Positions 1 through 6,727 of a DNA stretch of 10,747 bases are shown one piece after another. A program made the translations under genes and the position numbers. The stretch spans positions 1 to 10,747 of the forward strand of contig DAOVJK010000081.1 of assembly GCA_030673265.1 (NCBI GenBank), in the 5' to 3' direction. The DNA comes from Pseudomonadota bacterium. Its GTDB lineage: Bacteria > Desulfobacterota > Desulfobulbia > Desulfobulbales > JAGXFP01. The first letter of the stretch is position 1, and every line of letters starts with the position of its first letter. The notes beneath the pieces were generated by a model. The model was not told the origin of the DNA, did no database searches, and saw nothing but the letters and a program-made list of their open reading frames with translations.

Positions 1-479
1 GCCGCAATGACCAGACAAACAGGGGCGGCGGCGATGCACCGTTGCCCTAAGGCCGCTGATGAGAGCGCTGCTCTCTGGTCAGTGTCCCTGACCCTGATCA
101 GAGCATGTTGGCGGGGTTGGTAGCGGTAGACCCCGGGCGCAAGCCCGGCACTCAAACCGACGGCGAGATAGATTTCAAGCGGATAGAGGGCTCCGGCCGA
201 CGGCGCCGCCCGCAGCCCGTCCGGGCTGGTGATGCCCTGGGCGGCCCAAAGCAGTTGGGCCAGGTTCTGCAAGTGGATAGCTTCTTTAGAGTACTCGCGG
301 ATGGACCTGCGCCCGGCCAGAACAGCTTCGATTGAGACCTGGCTTTCATGTCGGGCCTGGGGCAGCTTTATCATTTCAGGCTCCTTCTCCATTATCTGCA
401 GGGAATGGGCTTGAGAGCTCCCGAAATACAGGAGCCAGAAGAAAATAATGATGATAGCCCGTGGCAATATCAGGCGCAT
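1..479 (-). CDS. SagB/ThcOx-type nitroreductase family protein, exported, partial (C-terminus beyond window)
   Basis: About 159 residues of the N-terminal part are present and the gene runs off the left edge. The start ATG (479-477) has a GGAGG about 9 bases upstream. Residues 1-24 form a Sec-type signal peptide: MRLILPR, a long Ile/Phe/Leu core, then SSQA. The mature part begins the FMN-dependent nitroreductase fold: RRSIREYS at about 57-64 (flavin phosphate-binding Arg/Ser), a helix with LAQLLWAAQGIT at about 73-84, and the SagB/ThcOx hallmark APSAGALYP at about 92-100, followed by the VYRYQP strand. Family members are flavin oxidoreductases; some oxidise azolines in thiazole/oxazole peptide pathways, but many stand-alone copies have unknown substrates. 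No peptide-cyclodehydratase partner is visible, so a RiPP role is not supported here. The signal peptide lacks a twin-arginine motif, which is odd for a flavoprotein. The gene is divergent from the ABC importer operon. The family call is firm; the substrate is unknown. Confidence 0.88.
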   Translation of the reverse strand, partial: MRLILPRAIIIIFFWLLYFGSSQAHSLQIMEKEPEMIKLPQARHESQVSIEAVLAGRRSIREYSKEAIHLQNLAQLLWAAQGITSPDGLRAAPSAGALYPLEIYLAVGLSAGLAPGVYRYQPRQHALIRVRDTDQRAALSSAALGQRCIAAAPVCLVIA

Positions 480-538
480 ATTTTTTAGCCTCCGGCAAAA
501 TAGGAGATGTGCAGGGCCTGGTAAACGAGGATAAGTTC

Positions 539-568
539 AGTTTAGGGGAGTGGCCGCCTGAAAGTCAA
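539..568 (-). promoter_or_regulatory. candidate sigma-70 promoter for the nitroreductase gene
   Basis: Reading the minus strand, TTGACT (568-563) and TAAACT (544-539) are separated by 18 bases. The -35 matches the consensus at 5 of 6 positions and the -10 at 4 of 6. Transcription would begin near 532, leaving a leader of about 50 bases before the ATG at 479. This is a prediction by eye only. Confidence 0.33.
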
Positions 569-603
569 ATCAGCAGCAGGGAGAAGTGTGATTCATTGCC
601 TGC

Positions 604-633
604 TTGCCTATTTGTCGTTGCTTCACATACAAT
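604..633 (+). promoter_or_regulatory. candidate sigma-70 promoter for the ABC importer operon
   Basis: TTGCCT (604-609, 4 of 6) and TACAAT (628-633, 5 of 6) are separated by 18 bases. Transcription would begin near 640 and give a leader of about 110 bases before the ATPase start at 752. A 14-base palindrome lies just downstream. This is a prediction by eye; the wider 480-751 gap holds no convincing gene. Confidence 0.3.
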
Positions 634-683
634 CAAGATTGATGGCGTCGTAATAATTCTTATGAGTTCATCAAGATTAACAG

Positions 684-697
684 GGATAATATTATCC
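684..697. promoter_or_regulatory. perfect 14-base palindrome, possible operator
   Basis: GGATAATATTATCC is its own reverse complement. It lies 54 bases before the first importer gene and downstream of the candidate promoter, a position where a repressor could block elongation. Sugar importers are often controlled by LacI, ROK or GntR repressors, but no regulator gene is in the window. One perfect palindrome of this length is roughly what chance gives in 10 kb, so position is the main argument. Confidence 0.3.
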
Positions 698-751
698 AGG
701 CCATAATCGACCGGCTAAAGATGAAATCGACAATCAAGGCAAATTATTAAT

Positions 752-1858
752 ATGGCAGAATTGATCCTCGACAAGGTCAGCAAAATCTTCGGTAATAATA
801 GAGTCATTAGCGATTTTAACCTGAAGGTTGCCGATGGGGAATTCGTCGTCCTGGTGGGGCCTTCCGGCTGCGGTAAATCGACGATCCTGCGGATGATCGC
901 CGGTCTGGAGCCGCTATCAGCCGGGGAAATTTATATAAACGGCGAGTTAGTCAATGATGTCCCACCCAAGGACAGGGATATTGCCATGGTTTTTCAGAAC
1001 TACAGTCTCTACCCTCATATGACTGTCTTTGACAACATGGCCTTCAGTCTCAAAATGCGCAAGATCAACCGGCCACAAATTGCCGAGCGTGTTCATCGCA
1101 CTGCTGAGACCCTTGGCCTTACCGATCTGCTGGCCAGCCCGTCCCGGGCTCTTTCCGGAGGGCAGCAGCAGCGGGTAGCCCTTGGTCGGGCCATTGTCCG
1201 GGATCCGCAGCTCTTCCTCTTTGATGAGCCGTTGAGCAATCTTGATGCCGGTTTGCGCCTGGATATGCGGGCGGAACTGATCAGGCTCCATAAAAGTCTG
1301 GCGGCGACGATGATCTACGTCACCCATGATCAGACGGAAGCCATGAGTATGAGTGACCGGCTGGTGGTGATCAAGGACGGGTTGATCATGCAAATCGGTC
1401 GACCCCTTGAAATATATAACAAACCGGCCAATCTTTTTGTGGCAGGCTTTATCGGCAGTCCGCCCATGAACTTCATTAGCTGCGAGGTTATCAGGCAAGG
1501 ACAGGATATCCAGTTATGCAGAGACGATTTTCGCCTGACCTTAAAAGCAGCTGATTTCCCTGCCCTGGGGAGTTATGCAGACCGAAACCGGCAAGTGATT
1601 ATTGGTCTCCGGCCCGAAGATTTTATCGTTGCCGGAAAGCCTGATTCTGAAGTCGATAATCTGCAGAAGATCGATGTTGTAGTTGAATATACCGAGCCAT
1701 TGGGCAGCGAGATTCTGGCAACCTGTCAGCTGGCCGGTCTGCCCATGACTATTCGTCTTGCGCCTGATTACCGGGTGATACCCGGCCAGGAACTTGCGTT
1801 GTTGATCAAAATCGACGCTATTAAACTGTTTGATCCGCAGACCGGAGGAGCCCTTTGA
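752..1858 (+). CDS. carbohydrate ABC transporter ATP-binding protein (MalK/UgpC/MsmX type)
   Basis: This 368-residue protein is the energising ATPase of a sugar-type importer and should act as a homodimer on the cytoplasmic face of the two permeases encoded downstream. The nucleotide-binding domain is complete: Walker A GPSGCGKST at 36-44, Q-loop Gln near 82 in FQNYSLYPHMTV, signature LSGGQQQ at 134-140, Walker B LFLFDEP at 154-160, D-loop SNLDA at 162-166, and H-loop His at about 192 in YVTHDQTEAM. A C-terminal OB/TOBE-like region with GLRPEDF near 286-292 follows, typical of the MalK/UgpC class, and the length is normal for that class. The ribosome binding site is weak (AAGG about 12 bases before the ATG). 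The gene is first in the operon and its TGA overlaps the next ATG. Substrate cannot be read from the ATPase. Confidence 0.96.
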   Translation: MAELILDKVSKIFGNNRVISDFNLKVADGEFVVLVGPSGCGKSTILRMIAGLEPLSAGEIYINGELVNDVPPKDRDIAMVFQNYSLYPHMTVFDNMAFSLKMRKINRPQIAERVHRTAETLGLTDLLASPSRALSGGQQQRVALGRAIVRDPQLFLFDEPLSNLDAGLRLDMRAELIRLHKSLAATMIYVTHDQTEAMSMSDRLVVIKDGLIMQIGRPLEIYNKPANLFVAGFIGSPPMNFISCEVIRQGQDIQLCRDDFRLTLKAADFPALGSYADRNRQVIIGLRPEDFIVAGKPDSEVDNLQKIDVVVEYTEPLGSEILATCQLAGLPMTIRLAPDYRVIPGQELALLIKIDAIKLFDPQTGGAL

Positions 1859-3171
1859 TGAAGAGATGGATGTTTTTCACGGTTGGCGTTGTTTTAGGCT
1901 GGGGGGTATTAGTAGGTTGTGAGGCCGAAAAACCGCTTGAGTCAACCAAAACCACTATCGATGTCTGGTTTCACACCGGTCAGCCTGCTGAAAAAACGGT
2001 CATTGAAGATCAGGTCAGACGTTTTAACCGCAGTCAGGACCGGATCTATATCAACCTTACCCTGATCCCCGAGGGAGACTACAATACCCAGGTGCAGGCC
2101 GCGGCCACCGACAACAAAATGCCGGATCTGCTCGATCTGGACGGCCCCTATCTTTACAACTATGCCTGGAAAGGCCACCTGCTGCCATTGGACAACCTTG
2201 TCTCACCCCGGCTTATGGCGGAACTGCTGCCCTCCATCCTGGCCCAGGGCACTTACCGGGGGAGGTTATATTCAATCGGGACCTTTGATTCGGGTCTGGG
2301 GTTGTTCGGCAACGGCAAGAAGCTGCGGGCGGTCTCGGCCAGATTGCCAACCTCGCCGGAGGAGGCCTGGTCCATTGCTGAATTTAACCAGATATTATCG
2401 GACCTGGGGCAGATTGATGAAGATGGCATGGTCCTGGATCTGCGGATGGATTACCGTGGTGAATGGTACAGCTACGCCTTTTCGCCGGCCCTGCAGTCCG
2501 GCGGTGGCGATCTGATAAATCGCCGCGATTATCAAAGCTCAGGGGGGATTCTGAATGGCCCGGCAGCCAAAGCTGTCCTGGGCCATTTCCAAAGCTGGTT
2601 CAAAAATAAATATATAGACGTCAACACCGATGCCAACAGCTTCACCGGCAATCGGGTCGCCCTCTCCTGGTGCGGGCATTGGGAGTACCCGCGCTATAAA
2701 GAGGCTCTGGGTGACGACCTGCTGGTCCTACCCTTACCGGACTTCGGCCGGGGGGCGAAAACGGGGATGGGCTCCTGGTCATGGGCTATTACCAGCAAGT
2801 GCCGGAACCCGGAGCTGGCCATGGAATTCCTGGAATTCCTCCTGGAACCGGCCGAGGTTATCGCCATGGCCAATGCCAACGGCGCCGTGCCGGCAACCCG
2901 CACCGCCATTGGCCTTTCCCCCTTATATAGACCGGGAGCCCCCTTACACCTCTTCGCCCGGCAACTCGAGCAGAATGCGATTCCCCGGCCTCGCACCCCA
3001 GCTTATCCAATCATCACCTCGGTCTTCCAGCAGGTCTTCCAGGATATAAGGTATGGGGCGGATATTACCGGGACCCTCGACCGGGCAGTCAAAATAATCG
3101 ATCAGGATATCCGGGATAATCATGGCTATCCGGACCTGGACCGGGCCGATCAAGACAGGGCGGTCCGGTGA
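1858..3171 (+). CDS. ABC transporter extracellular solute-binding lipoprotein, family 1 (sugar type)
   Basis: The protein of about 437 residues is the capture component of the importer. It starts with a lipoprotein signal: MKRW, a hydrophobic stretch, then lipobox LVGC with the lipidated Cys at residue 21. The mature part opens with TTIDVWFHTGQPAEKTVIED and carries features of family-1 sugar-binding proteins: a strand then a helix near the N-terminus, a MPDLLDLDGPYLYNYAWKGHLLPL segment (a Pro-Asp-hydrophobic motif plus 'leader to ligand' aromatic residues), LYSIGTF, a C-terminal GSWSWAI strand and LAMEFLEFLLEP helix. An ATG at 1858 is preferred because GGAGGAG at 1844-1850 is 7 bases upstream; a TTG three bases earlier would be too close. 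The start overlaps the ATPase stop (TGATG) and the end overlaps the next gene. Having the binding protein between the ATPase and permease genes is less usual than the binding-protein-first order. Ligand unknown; a mono- or oligosaccharide is likely. Confidence 0.93.
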   Translation: MKRWMFFTVGVVLGWGVLVGCEAEKPLESTKTTIDVWFHTGQPAEKTVIEDQVRRFNRSQDRIYINLTLIPEGDYNTQVQAAATDNKMPDLLDLDGPYLYNYAWKGHLLPLDNLVSPRLMAELLPSILAQGTYRGRLYSIGTFDSGLGLFGNGKKLRAVSARLPTSPEEAWSIAEFNQILSDLGQIDEDGMVLDLRMDYRGEWYSYAFSPALQSGGGDLINRRDYQSSGGILNGPAAKAVLGHFQSWFKNKYIDVNTDANSFTGNRVALSWCGHWEYPRYKEALGDDLLVLPLPDFGRGAKTGMGSWSWAITSKCRNPELAMEFLEFLLEPAEVIAMANANGAVPATRTAIGLSPLYRPGAPLHLFARQLEQNAIPRPRTPAYPIITSVFQQVFQDIRYGADITGTLDRAVKIIDQDIRDNHGYPDLDRADQDRAVR

Positions 3172-4091
3172 AATCATCCAGGGCAAAGTCCTTCGGAGGC
3201 AATGAAAAGCGGCTGGAGCAGTTAACTGCCTGGTTAATGGCCGGCCCTGCCATTTTCGGTCTGCTCGTTTTCATTGGCCTGCCTTTTTGCCTGGCGGTCA
3301 TTTTTTCCTTAACTACCTTGAAACTGGATTCCCCCCTGCCGGTGGAATTCTGCGGATTTGAGCAGTTTTACCGGGTTTTCGCGGACCAGGGCTTCCGGCA
3401 GGCCCTGGTCAACAACACAATCTTCGCTGCTGTCATAGTCCCGCTTCAGACCACGGCAGCGCTGGCCCTGGCCTTACTGCTTAACCGGCCTCTCCGGGGC
3501 ATGATTATCTTCCGGACCATTTTTTTCATGCCGGTAATTTTCCCGATGGCCCTGATCGCCATCGTCTTTGAGCTGATCTTCGCGCCCGGCCCCAATGGGC
3601 TGCTCAACAGTTTTCTGCTCTTTCTGTCAAATGGCTATTGGCAGCCCCTTGATTTTCTTCATAACCCGCATACCGCCCTGGCCGCCATCATAACCCTGTC
3701 GATCTGGCAGGGGGTCGGCTTCCAGATGATCATCATGCTGGCCGGCCTGCAGGCTATCCCGGCCGCACTTTACGAGGCGGCAGCAATGGATGGCGCCGAC
3801 CGCTGGCAGCGGTTTGTCCATATAACCCTGCCCCAGATGCGAAATACCATTATCTTTGTCGCCCTGGTCACCACCATTCTGGCATTTCGCCTTTTCGATC
3901 AGGTCTGGATTCTCACCCAGGGAGGACCCAATCGGGCCACTACGACGGTCATGTTTGAAACGGTCAGGGCAATCTTCAAGAGGCAGGACGTGGCCCGAGG
4001 GGCGGCGATGAGTGTGCTGTTTTTCATGATCGTCTTGACGGTCACCATCTTGCAACGGTGGTTGGCCAAGGAAAAAAGAGAAATTGACTAG
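3168..4091 (+). CDS. sugar ABC transporter permease (MalF/UgpA/LacF type)
   Basis: At 307 residues, this is one of the two membrane channel subunits. Hydrophobic segments include LTAWLMAGPAIFGLLVFIGL near 19-38, a pair around 85-130, ALAAIITLSIWQGVGFQMII near 170-190, and a final helix near 280-300. The cytoplasmic EAA loop that docks on the ATPase is at about 203-222 (YEAAAMDGADRWQRFVHITLP), and QGGPNRATTT follows later, as in MalF/UgpA relatives. The GTG start at 3168 overlaps the preceding stop (GTGA), with only a weak upstream purine stretch. An internal ATG at 3201 has GGAGG directly in front, but only two bases of spacing. The overlapping frames suggest translational coupling with the binding protein. 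It should pair with the next gene product as a heterodimer. Confidence 0.95.
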   Translation: MKSSRAKSFGGNEKRLEQLTAWLMAGPAIFGLLVFIGLPFCLAVIFSLTTLKLDSPLPVEFCGFEQFYRVFADQGFRQALVNNTIFAAVIVPLQTTAALALALLLNRPLRGMIIFRTIFFMPVIFPMALIAIVFELIFAPGPNGLLNSFLLFLSNGYWQPLDFLHNPHTALAAIITLSIWQGVGFQMIIMLAGLQAIPAALYEAAAMDGADRWQRFVHITLPQMRNTIIFVALVTTILAFRLFDQVWILTQGGPNRATTTVMFETVRAIFKRQDVARGAAMSVLFFMIVLTVTILQRWLAKEKREID

Positions 4092-4965
4092 CTTGGTTAA
4101 GATGCGCTTCTCAACGCCAGGGCAGGGCCTTTGCTGGAAATATTGCTCCCTTGTGGCCAGCTATGTAGTTTTGGCCCTGCTGGCTTTGTTCTATCTTGCC
4201 CCGGTGGTTTTCATGATGGCCAGCAGTTTTAAAGCGGATCATCGGGTCTTGAGTGAAGGCAGTTCCATGCTGGCTTTTTTTCCGGCCGACGGTTCATGGC
4301 AGAATTACCTGGACGTCTGGCACCGGGTGAATTTCGACCGGATCATGTTCAATTCGGTTTTTATAACCGGCTGTATTGTCACTGGCGGGATATTGATAAA
4401 TTCCATGGCGGGATATGCCCTGGCCCGCCTGCAATGGCGCGGCCGGGAAGTGGTGCTCGTGCTGGTGCTGGCCCTGTTGGTCATTCCTTTTGAAGCCATT
4501 GCCGTGCCGCTTTTTTACCAGATGATCATCATCGGCTGGCGGGACAGCTATCAGGTCCAGATTCTGCCATTTGTCAGCGACGCATTTTCAATCTACCTCT
4601 TTTACAATTTCTTTGTCGGAATGCCCAAGGAGCTTGAAGAGGCCGCCCGCATCGACGGGGCCGGGCCGTTTCGCACCTTTTTCCTGATCATTATCCCCAA
4701 TGCCAAACCGGTCTTCGCCTCGGTGGCTATTCTGACCTTTTTAATGAGGTGGGGCAGCTATCTGTGGCCGCTGTTGGTGACAACCGGTGAAACCTATCGC
4801 CCCTTGCCGGTGGCCATGGCGGCATTCGAGAATCAGGTCAAGCTCTGGGGCGATATAATGGCCTTCGGGGTAATGATGGTGGCGCCGATCCTGTTATTCT
4901 TTCTATTATGCCAGAAATGGTTTGTTAAGGGGGTGGCCGCCACTGGCACCGGCCGGAAATTTTAG
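4084..4965 (+). CDS. sugar ABC transporter permease (MalG/UgpE/LacG type)
   Basis: At up to 293 residues, this is the second channel subunit. Visible features are the N-terminal membrane helix YVVLALLALFYLAPVVFMMASSFK near 27-50, the NSMAGYALARL segment near 106-116 that is typical of MalG/UgpE proteins, LVLALLVIPFEAIAVPLFY near 127-145, and the EAA loop ELEEAARIDGAGPFRTFFLI near 183-202. A hydrophobic C-terminal helix ends in KGVAATG, as is usual for the subfamily. The start is uncertain: a TTG at 4084 overlaps the previous stop and has AAGGA 11 bases upstream, whereas the first ATG at 4102 has no clear ribosome binding site. This is the last gene of the operon. No hairpin-plus-T-tract terminator is evident right after it. 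Confidence 0.94.
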   Translation: MTSLVKMRFSTPGQGLCWKYCSLVASYVVLALLALFYLAPVVFMMASSFKADHRVLSEGSSMLAFFPADGSWQNYLDVWHRVNFDRIMFNSVFITGCIVTGGILINSMAGYALARLQWRGREVVLVLVLALLVIPFEAIAVPLFYQMIIIGWRDSYQVQILPFVSDAFSIYLFYNFFVGMPKELEEAARIDGAGPFRTFFLIIIPNAKPVFASVAILTFLMRWGSYLWPLLVTTGETYRPLPVAMAAFENQVKLWGDIMAFGVMMVAPILLFFLLCQKWFVKGVAATGTGRKF

Positions 4966-5008
4966 ATTATTATTGCTTGGCTTCTTGATAAACTAGATTG
5001 AAAATTTG

Positions 5009-5077
5009 GTTCCGGTGTTTGGTTCAAGGCACCCTTTCACGCAGGCAATAAAAGTTCGAATCTCGTTGGGGACGCCA
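5009..5077 (+). pseudogene. degenerate tRNA-Glu(TTC)-like sequence
   Basis: The 69 bases ending in CCA resemble bacterial tRNA-Glu. They match at the anticodon loop (CCCTTTCAC, with TTC in the anticodon position), the T-loop (GTTCGAATC) and the 3' acceptor end (GGGGACGCCA). The 5' end GTTCC can pair with GGGGAC, giving five acceptor pairs. The molecule is about seven bases shorter than a normal tRNA-Glu. Its anticodon stem pairs poorly (C-G next to the loop, then mismatches) and its T stem fails at two of five positions, so it is unlikely to be a working tRNA. It may be a decayed tRNA gene or a tRNA-derived attachment-site relic. It lies 44 bases before the left dispersed repeat. The resemblance is clear; the origin is inference. 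Confidence 0.5.
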
Positions 5078-5120
5078 TTAGCGTTTTATAAGCGCTGACA
5101 TCCTGTTTATCTTGAGGTCG

Positions 5121-5175
5121 CCAAAACTAAAGATAATCAGTAAACATCATAAGTCTGGCCAGATTTATGATGTCT
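5121..5175 (+). repeat. dispersed repeat, left copy (same orientation as 9252-9315)
   Basis: Three blocks are shared with the right copy in the same order: CCAAAACTAAAGAT (5121-5134, exact), an 8-base spacer of identical length but unrelated sequence, AACATCATAA (5143-5152, exact), and a degenerate end block finishing in GATGTCT (5175). The two exact blocks at identical spacing make chance similarity very unlikely. The third block is 9 bases closer than in the right copy. Such multi-motif ends are seen at the termini of some insertion sequences, but no family can be assigned from the sequence alone. Confidence 0.7.
5144..5173. repeat. 30-base near-perfect palindrome
   Basis: The sequence reads as an inverted repeat centred on GGCC (5157-5160), with 14 of 15 base pairs matching. 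The one exception (5153/5164) is a G-T pair that would still form as G-U in RNA. The arms begin with ACATCATAA, so it overlaps one block of the dispersed repeat. There is no T-tract after it, so it does not look like a terminator. It could be a dimeric protein-binding site, or the product of two repeat ends joining head to head. Confidence 0.75.
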
Positions 5176-5209
5176 GACGGTCATCTTAAATACATCTTGC
5201 AAAATACTA

Positions 5210-5428
5210 TCACCAGCTCCCTTCCCGAAGGGCTTGAATAAGGTCCCTGTTTGTTATTTCCGAAGAGTTATCCAGCCCTTCTGCTAAAAGCCTTTCATTC
5301 GTTTTCCTATCTATCAAAGCAGAGTTGGAAATCTTAATGATAATCCCCCATAAATAAGCATTTTGTACTATTGCTTTCTTCTCTATTCCGTGTCTAGGAT
5401 TGATCTGTTGGATACTTAAAAGAGCCAC
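5210..5428 (-). CDS. doubtful small hypothetical protein (72 aa)
   Basis: The frame opens with a GTG directly after an in-frame stop and has no recognisable ribosome binding site. The product is polar and plausible in composition, with IIIKISNSALIDRKTNERLL followed by an acidic helix-like tail, but I recognise no family. It lies entirely among relic and repeat sequences. It may be the remnant of a longer gene or a chance frame. Confidence 0.2.
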   Translation of the reverse strand: MALLSIQQINPRHGIEKKAIVQNAYLWGIIIKISNSALIDRKTNERLLAEGLDNSSEITNRDLIQALREGSW

Positions 5429-5482
5429 CGTCTAACTGAATGGCAGGAAGCATGAGTTGGCGGGTTAGATAAAACTTTTAAT

Positions 5483-5496
5483 GACATCTTAAATTT
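5483..5496 (-). repeat. inverted copy of the dispersed repeat's terminal motif
   Basis: GACATCTTAAATTT here is the exact reverse complement of 9301-9314 at the end of the right repeat copy. The similarity continues loosely inward (GTGAG here, TGAGAG in the right copy). It starts 68 bases before the glycosyltransferase start region. The two motifs point towards each other across the GT4/debranching/DUF3175 cassette as terminal inverted repeats would. A single 14-base match could arise by chance; its position beside related motifs is the supporting argument. Confidence 0.5.
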
Positions 5497-5563
5497 GTGA
5501 GCAAAAATTTTAATCAGAGAAAATGAATAAAACCGGCGCAGAAATCAGGCTGTAATTATTGGT

Positions 5564-6727
5564 ATGAAAATTATGAAAATTGCACAAGTCGCTCCTCTTG
5601 TTGAGAGTGTCCCACCGGTACTCTATGGCGGTACAGAGCGAGTAGTTTCCTATCTCACGGAAGAGTTAGTCAGGCAGGGACACGATGTTACCCTCTATGC
5701 CAGCGGTGATTCTCAAACAAGCGCAAGACTTAAGCCTATATGCAAGCGGGCATTGCGGCTTGATGATAGGTGCCAATCCCCACTAGCCCATCACATGGTG
5801 ATGCTTCAAGAGGTGTTTCGTGAGTCGAAACAGTACGATATTATTCACTTCCATACAGACTATCTCCATTTTCCATTGGCCCGTTTCAGCCAAGTTCCAC
5901 ATGTCACCACTTTGCATGGCCGCTTGGATCTTCCTGACCTTAAGCCTCTATACCGTGAATTTTCTGAGATGCCGATAATCTCTATTTCCGACTCGCAACG
6001 TAAGCCTTTGCCAGGGGCGAATTGGCAGGCTACCATTTACAATGGGATCCCTGATGATCTTTTGAAATTTCACCCTGAGCCGGGAAACTATCTTGCATTT
6101 ATCGGCCGAATTTCTCCAGAAAAGGGAATTGAAGATGCTATTGAAATTGCCATTCGCTTTGGCATGGAGATACGAATTGCGGCAAAAATTGATCCGGTGG
6201 ACAATTCTTATTTTAATGAAAAAATCAAGCCGCTTCTCTCTCACCACCTTGTGGAGTTCATAGGAGAAGTTGGAGATAAAGAGAAAAGCAGCTTTTTAGG
6301 CAACGCCTATGCACTTTTATTTCCAATCAAGTGGCCGGAGCCATTTGGCTTGGTGATGATTGAGTCAATGGCTTGCGGCACCCCGGTCATCGCATATCAT
6401 TGCGGGGCTGTACCTGAAGTTATGCGGAACGAGGTTACTGGTTTTATCGTTGACAACATTGCGGGTGCTGTAAATGCGGCGCATCGTATCAATACGATAA
6501 ACAGATCCAGCTGCCGGAAAGTTTTCGATGAATGTTTTAGCGCCGGCAGAATGACTCGAGGTTACCTTAACGCATATAAAGAACGTATTGATTCCAAGCG
6601 AAATCTACATAATATGTTTGCAGCCGGAGCTTTAATCAATGGAAGACGTTATACAGATCAAAGACCAGTGGTATATCCTGGCAACATCTCCCCGGGCGGA
6701 AGATCGTACCCGTGTCCTCAAAACTGA
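5564..6727 (+). CDS. glycosyltransferase family 4 (GT-B fold)
   Basis: The 387-residue frame encodes a retaining glycosyltransferase, a cytoplasmic enzyme using a nucleotide-sugar donor. The N-terminal Rossmann domain starts MKIAQVAPLVESVPPVLYGG and includes the Gly-rich GGTERVVSYLTEELVRQGHDVTLYASGDS acceptor-side loop (22-50), DIIHFHTDY (92-100) and TTLHGR (115-120). The donor domain has FIGRISPEKGIEDAI (179-193) and the GT4 E-x7-E motif, EPFGLVMIE at 259-267, followed by SMACGTPVIA. The usual C-terminal helix FDECFSAGRMTRGYLNAYKERI is present at about 321-342. After about residue 358 the frame runs 89 bases into the next gene with a low-complexity, unconserved-looking tail. A TAA at 6633-6635 in the debranching-enzyme frame would be the natural end if a one-base indel occurred upstream. 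The start is ATG 5564 or 5573, both with weak ribosome binding sites. Acceptor and product are unknown; the neighbour suggests an alpha-glucan or glucoside. Confidence 0.9.
   Translation: MKIMKIAQVAPLVESVPPVLYGGTERVVSYLTEELVRQGHDVTLYASGDSQTSARLKPICKRALRLDDRCQSPLAHHMVMLQEVFRESKQYDIIHFHTDYLHFPLARFSQVPHVTTLHGRLDLPDLKPLYREFSEMPIISISDSQRKPLPGANWQATIYNGIPDDLLKFHPEPGNYLAFIGRISPEKGIEDAIEIAIRFGMEIRIAAKIDPVDNSYFNEKIKPLLSHHLVEFIGEVGDKEKSSFLGNAYALLFPIKWPEPFGLVMIESMACGTPVIAYHCGAVPEVMRNEVTGFIVDNIAGAVNAAHRINTINRSSCRKVFDECFSAGRMTRGYLNAYKERIDSKRNLHNMFAAGALINGRRYTDQRPVVYPGNISPGGRSYPCPQN

Larger units (their letters stand above)
4966..5563. other. 600-base intergenic region with relic and repeat sequences
   Basis: This AT-rich stretch separates the importer operon from the glucan cassette. 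It contains a tRNA-Glu-like relic, a copy of a dispersed repeat with an embedded palindrome, a short minus-strand reading frame of doubtful reality and an inverted copy of the repeat's terminal motif, each listed separately. There is no recognisable transposase or integrase piece. The concentration of relic-like features suggests former insertion or recombination here. Confidence 0.6.

Noticed and set aside
105..706. Plus-strand open frames at 105-335, 229-414 and 461-706
   Set aside because: The first two are antisense to the well-supported nitroreductase gene. The third overlaps its start and the divergent promoter gap, and none resembles a known protein or has a ribosome binding site.
5078..5096. 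AGCG/CGCT hairpin after the tRNA-like relic, as a tRNA terminator
   Set aside because: Only four pairs and no T-tract after it; not distinguishable from background.
5523..5555. Ten-codon frame (MNKTGAEIRL) just before the glycosyltransferase, as a possible leader peptide
   Set aside because: It is too short to distinguish from chance, has no run of regulatory codons and no attenuator-like hairpins next to it.
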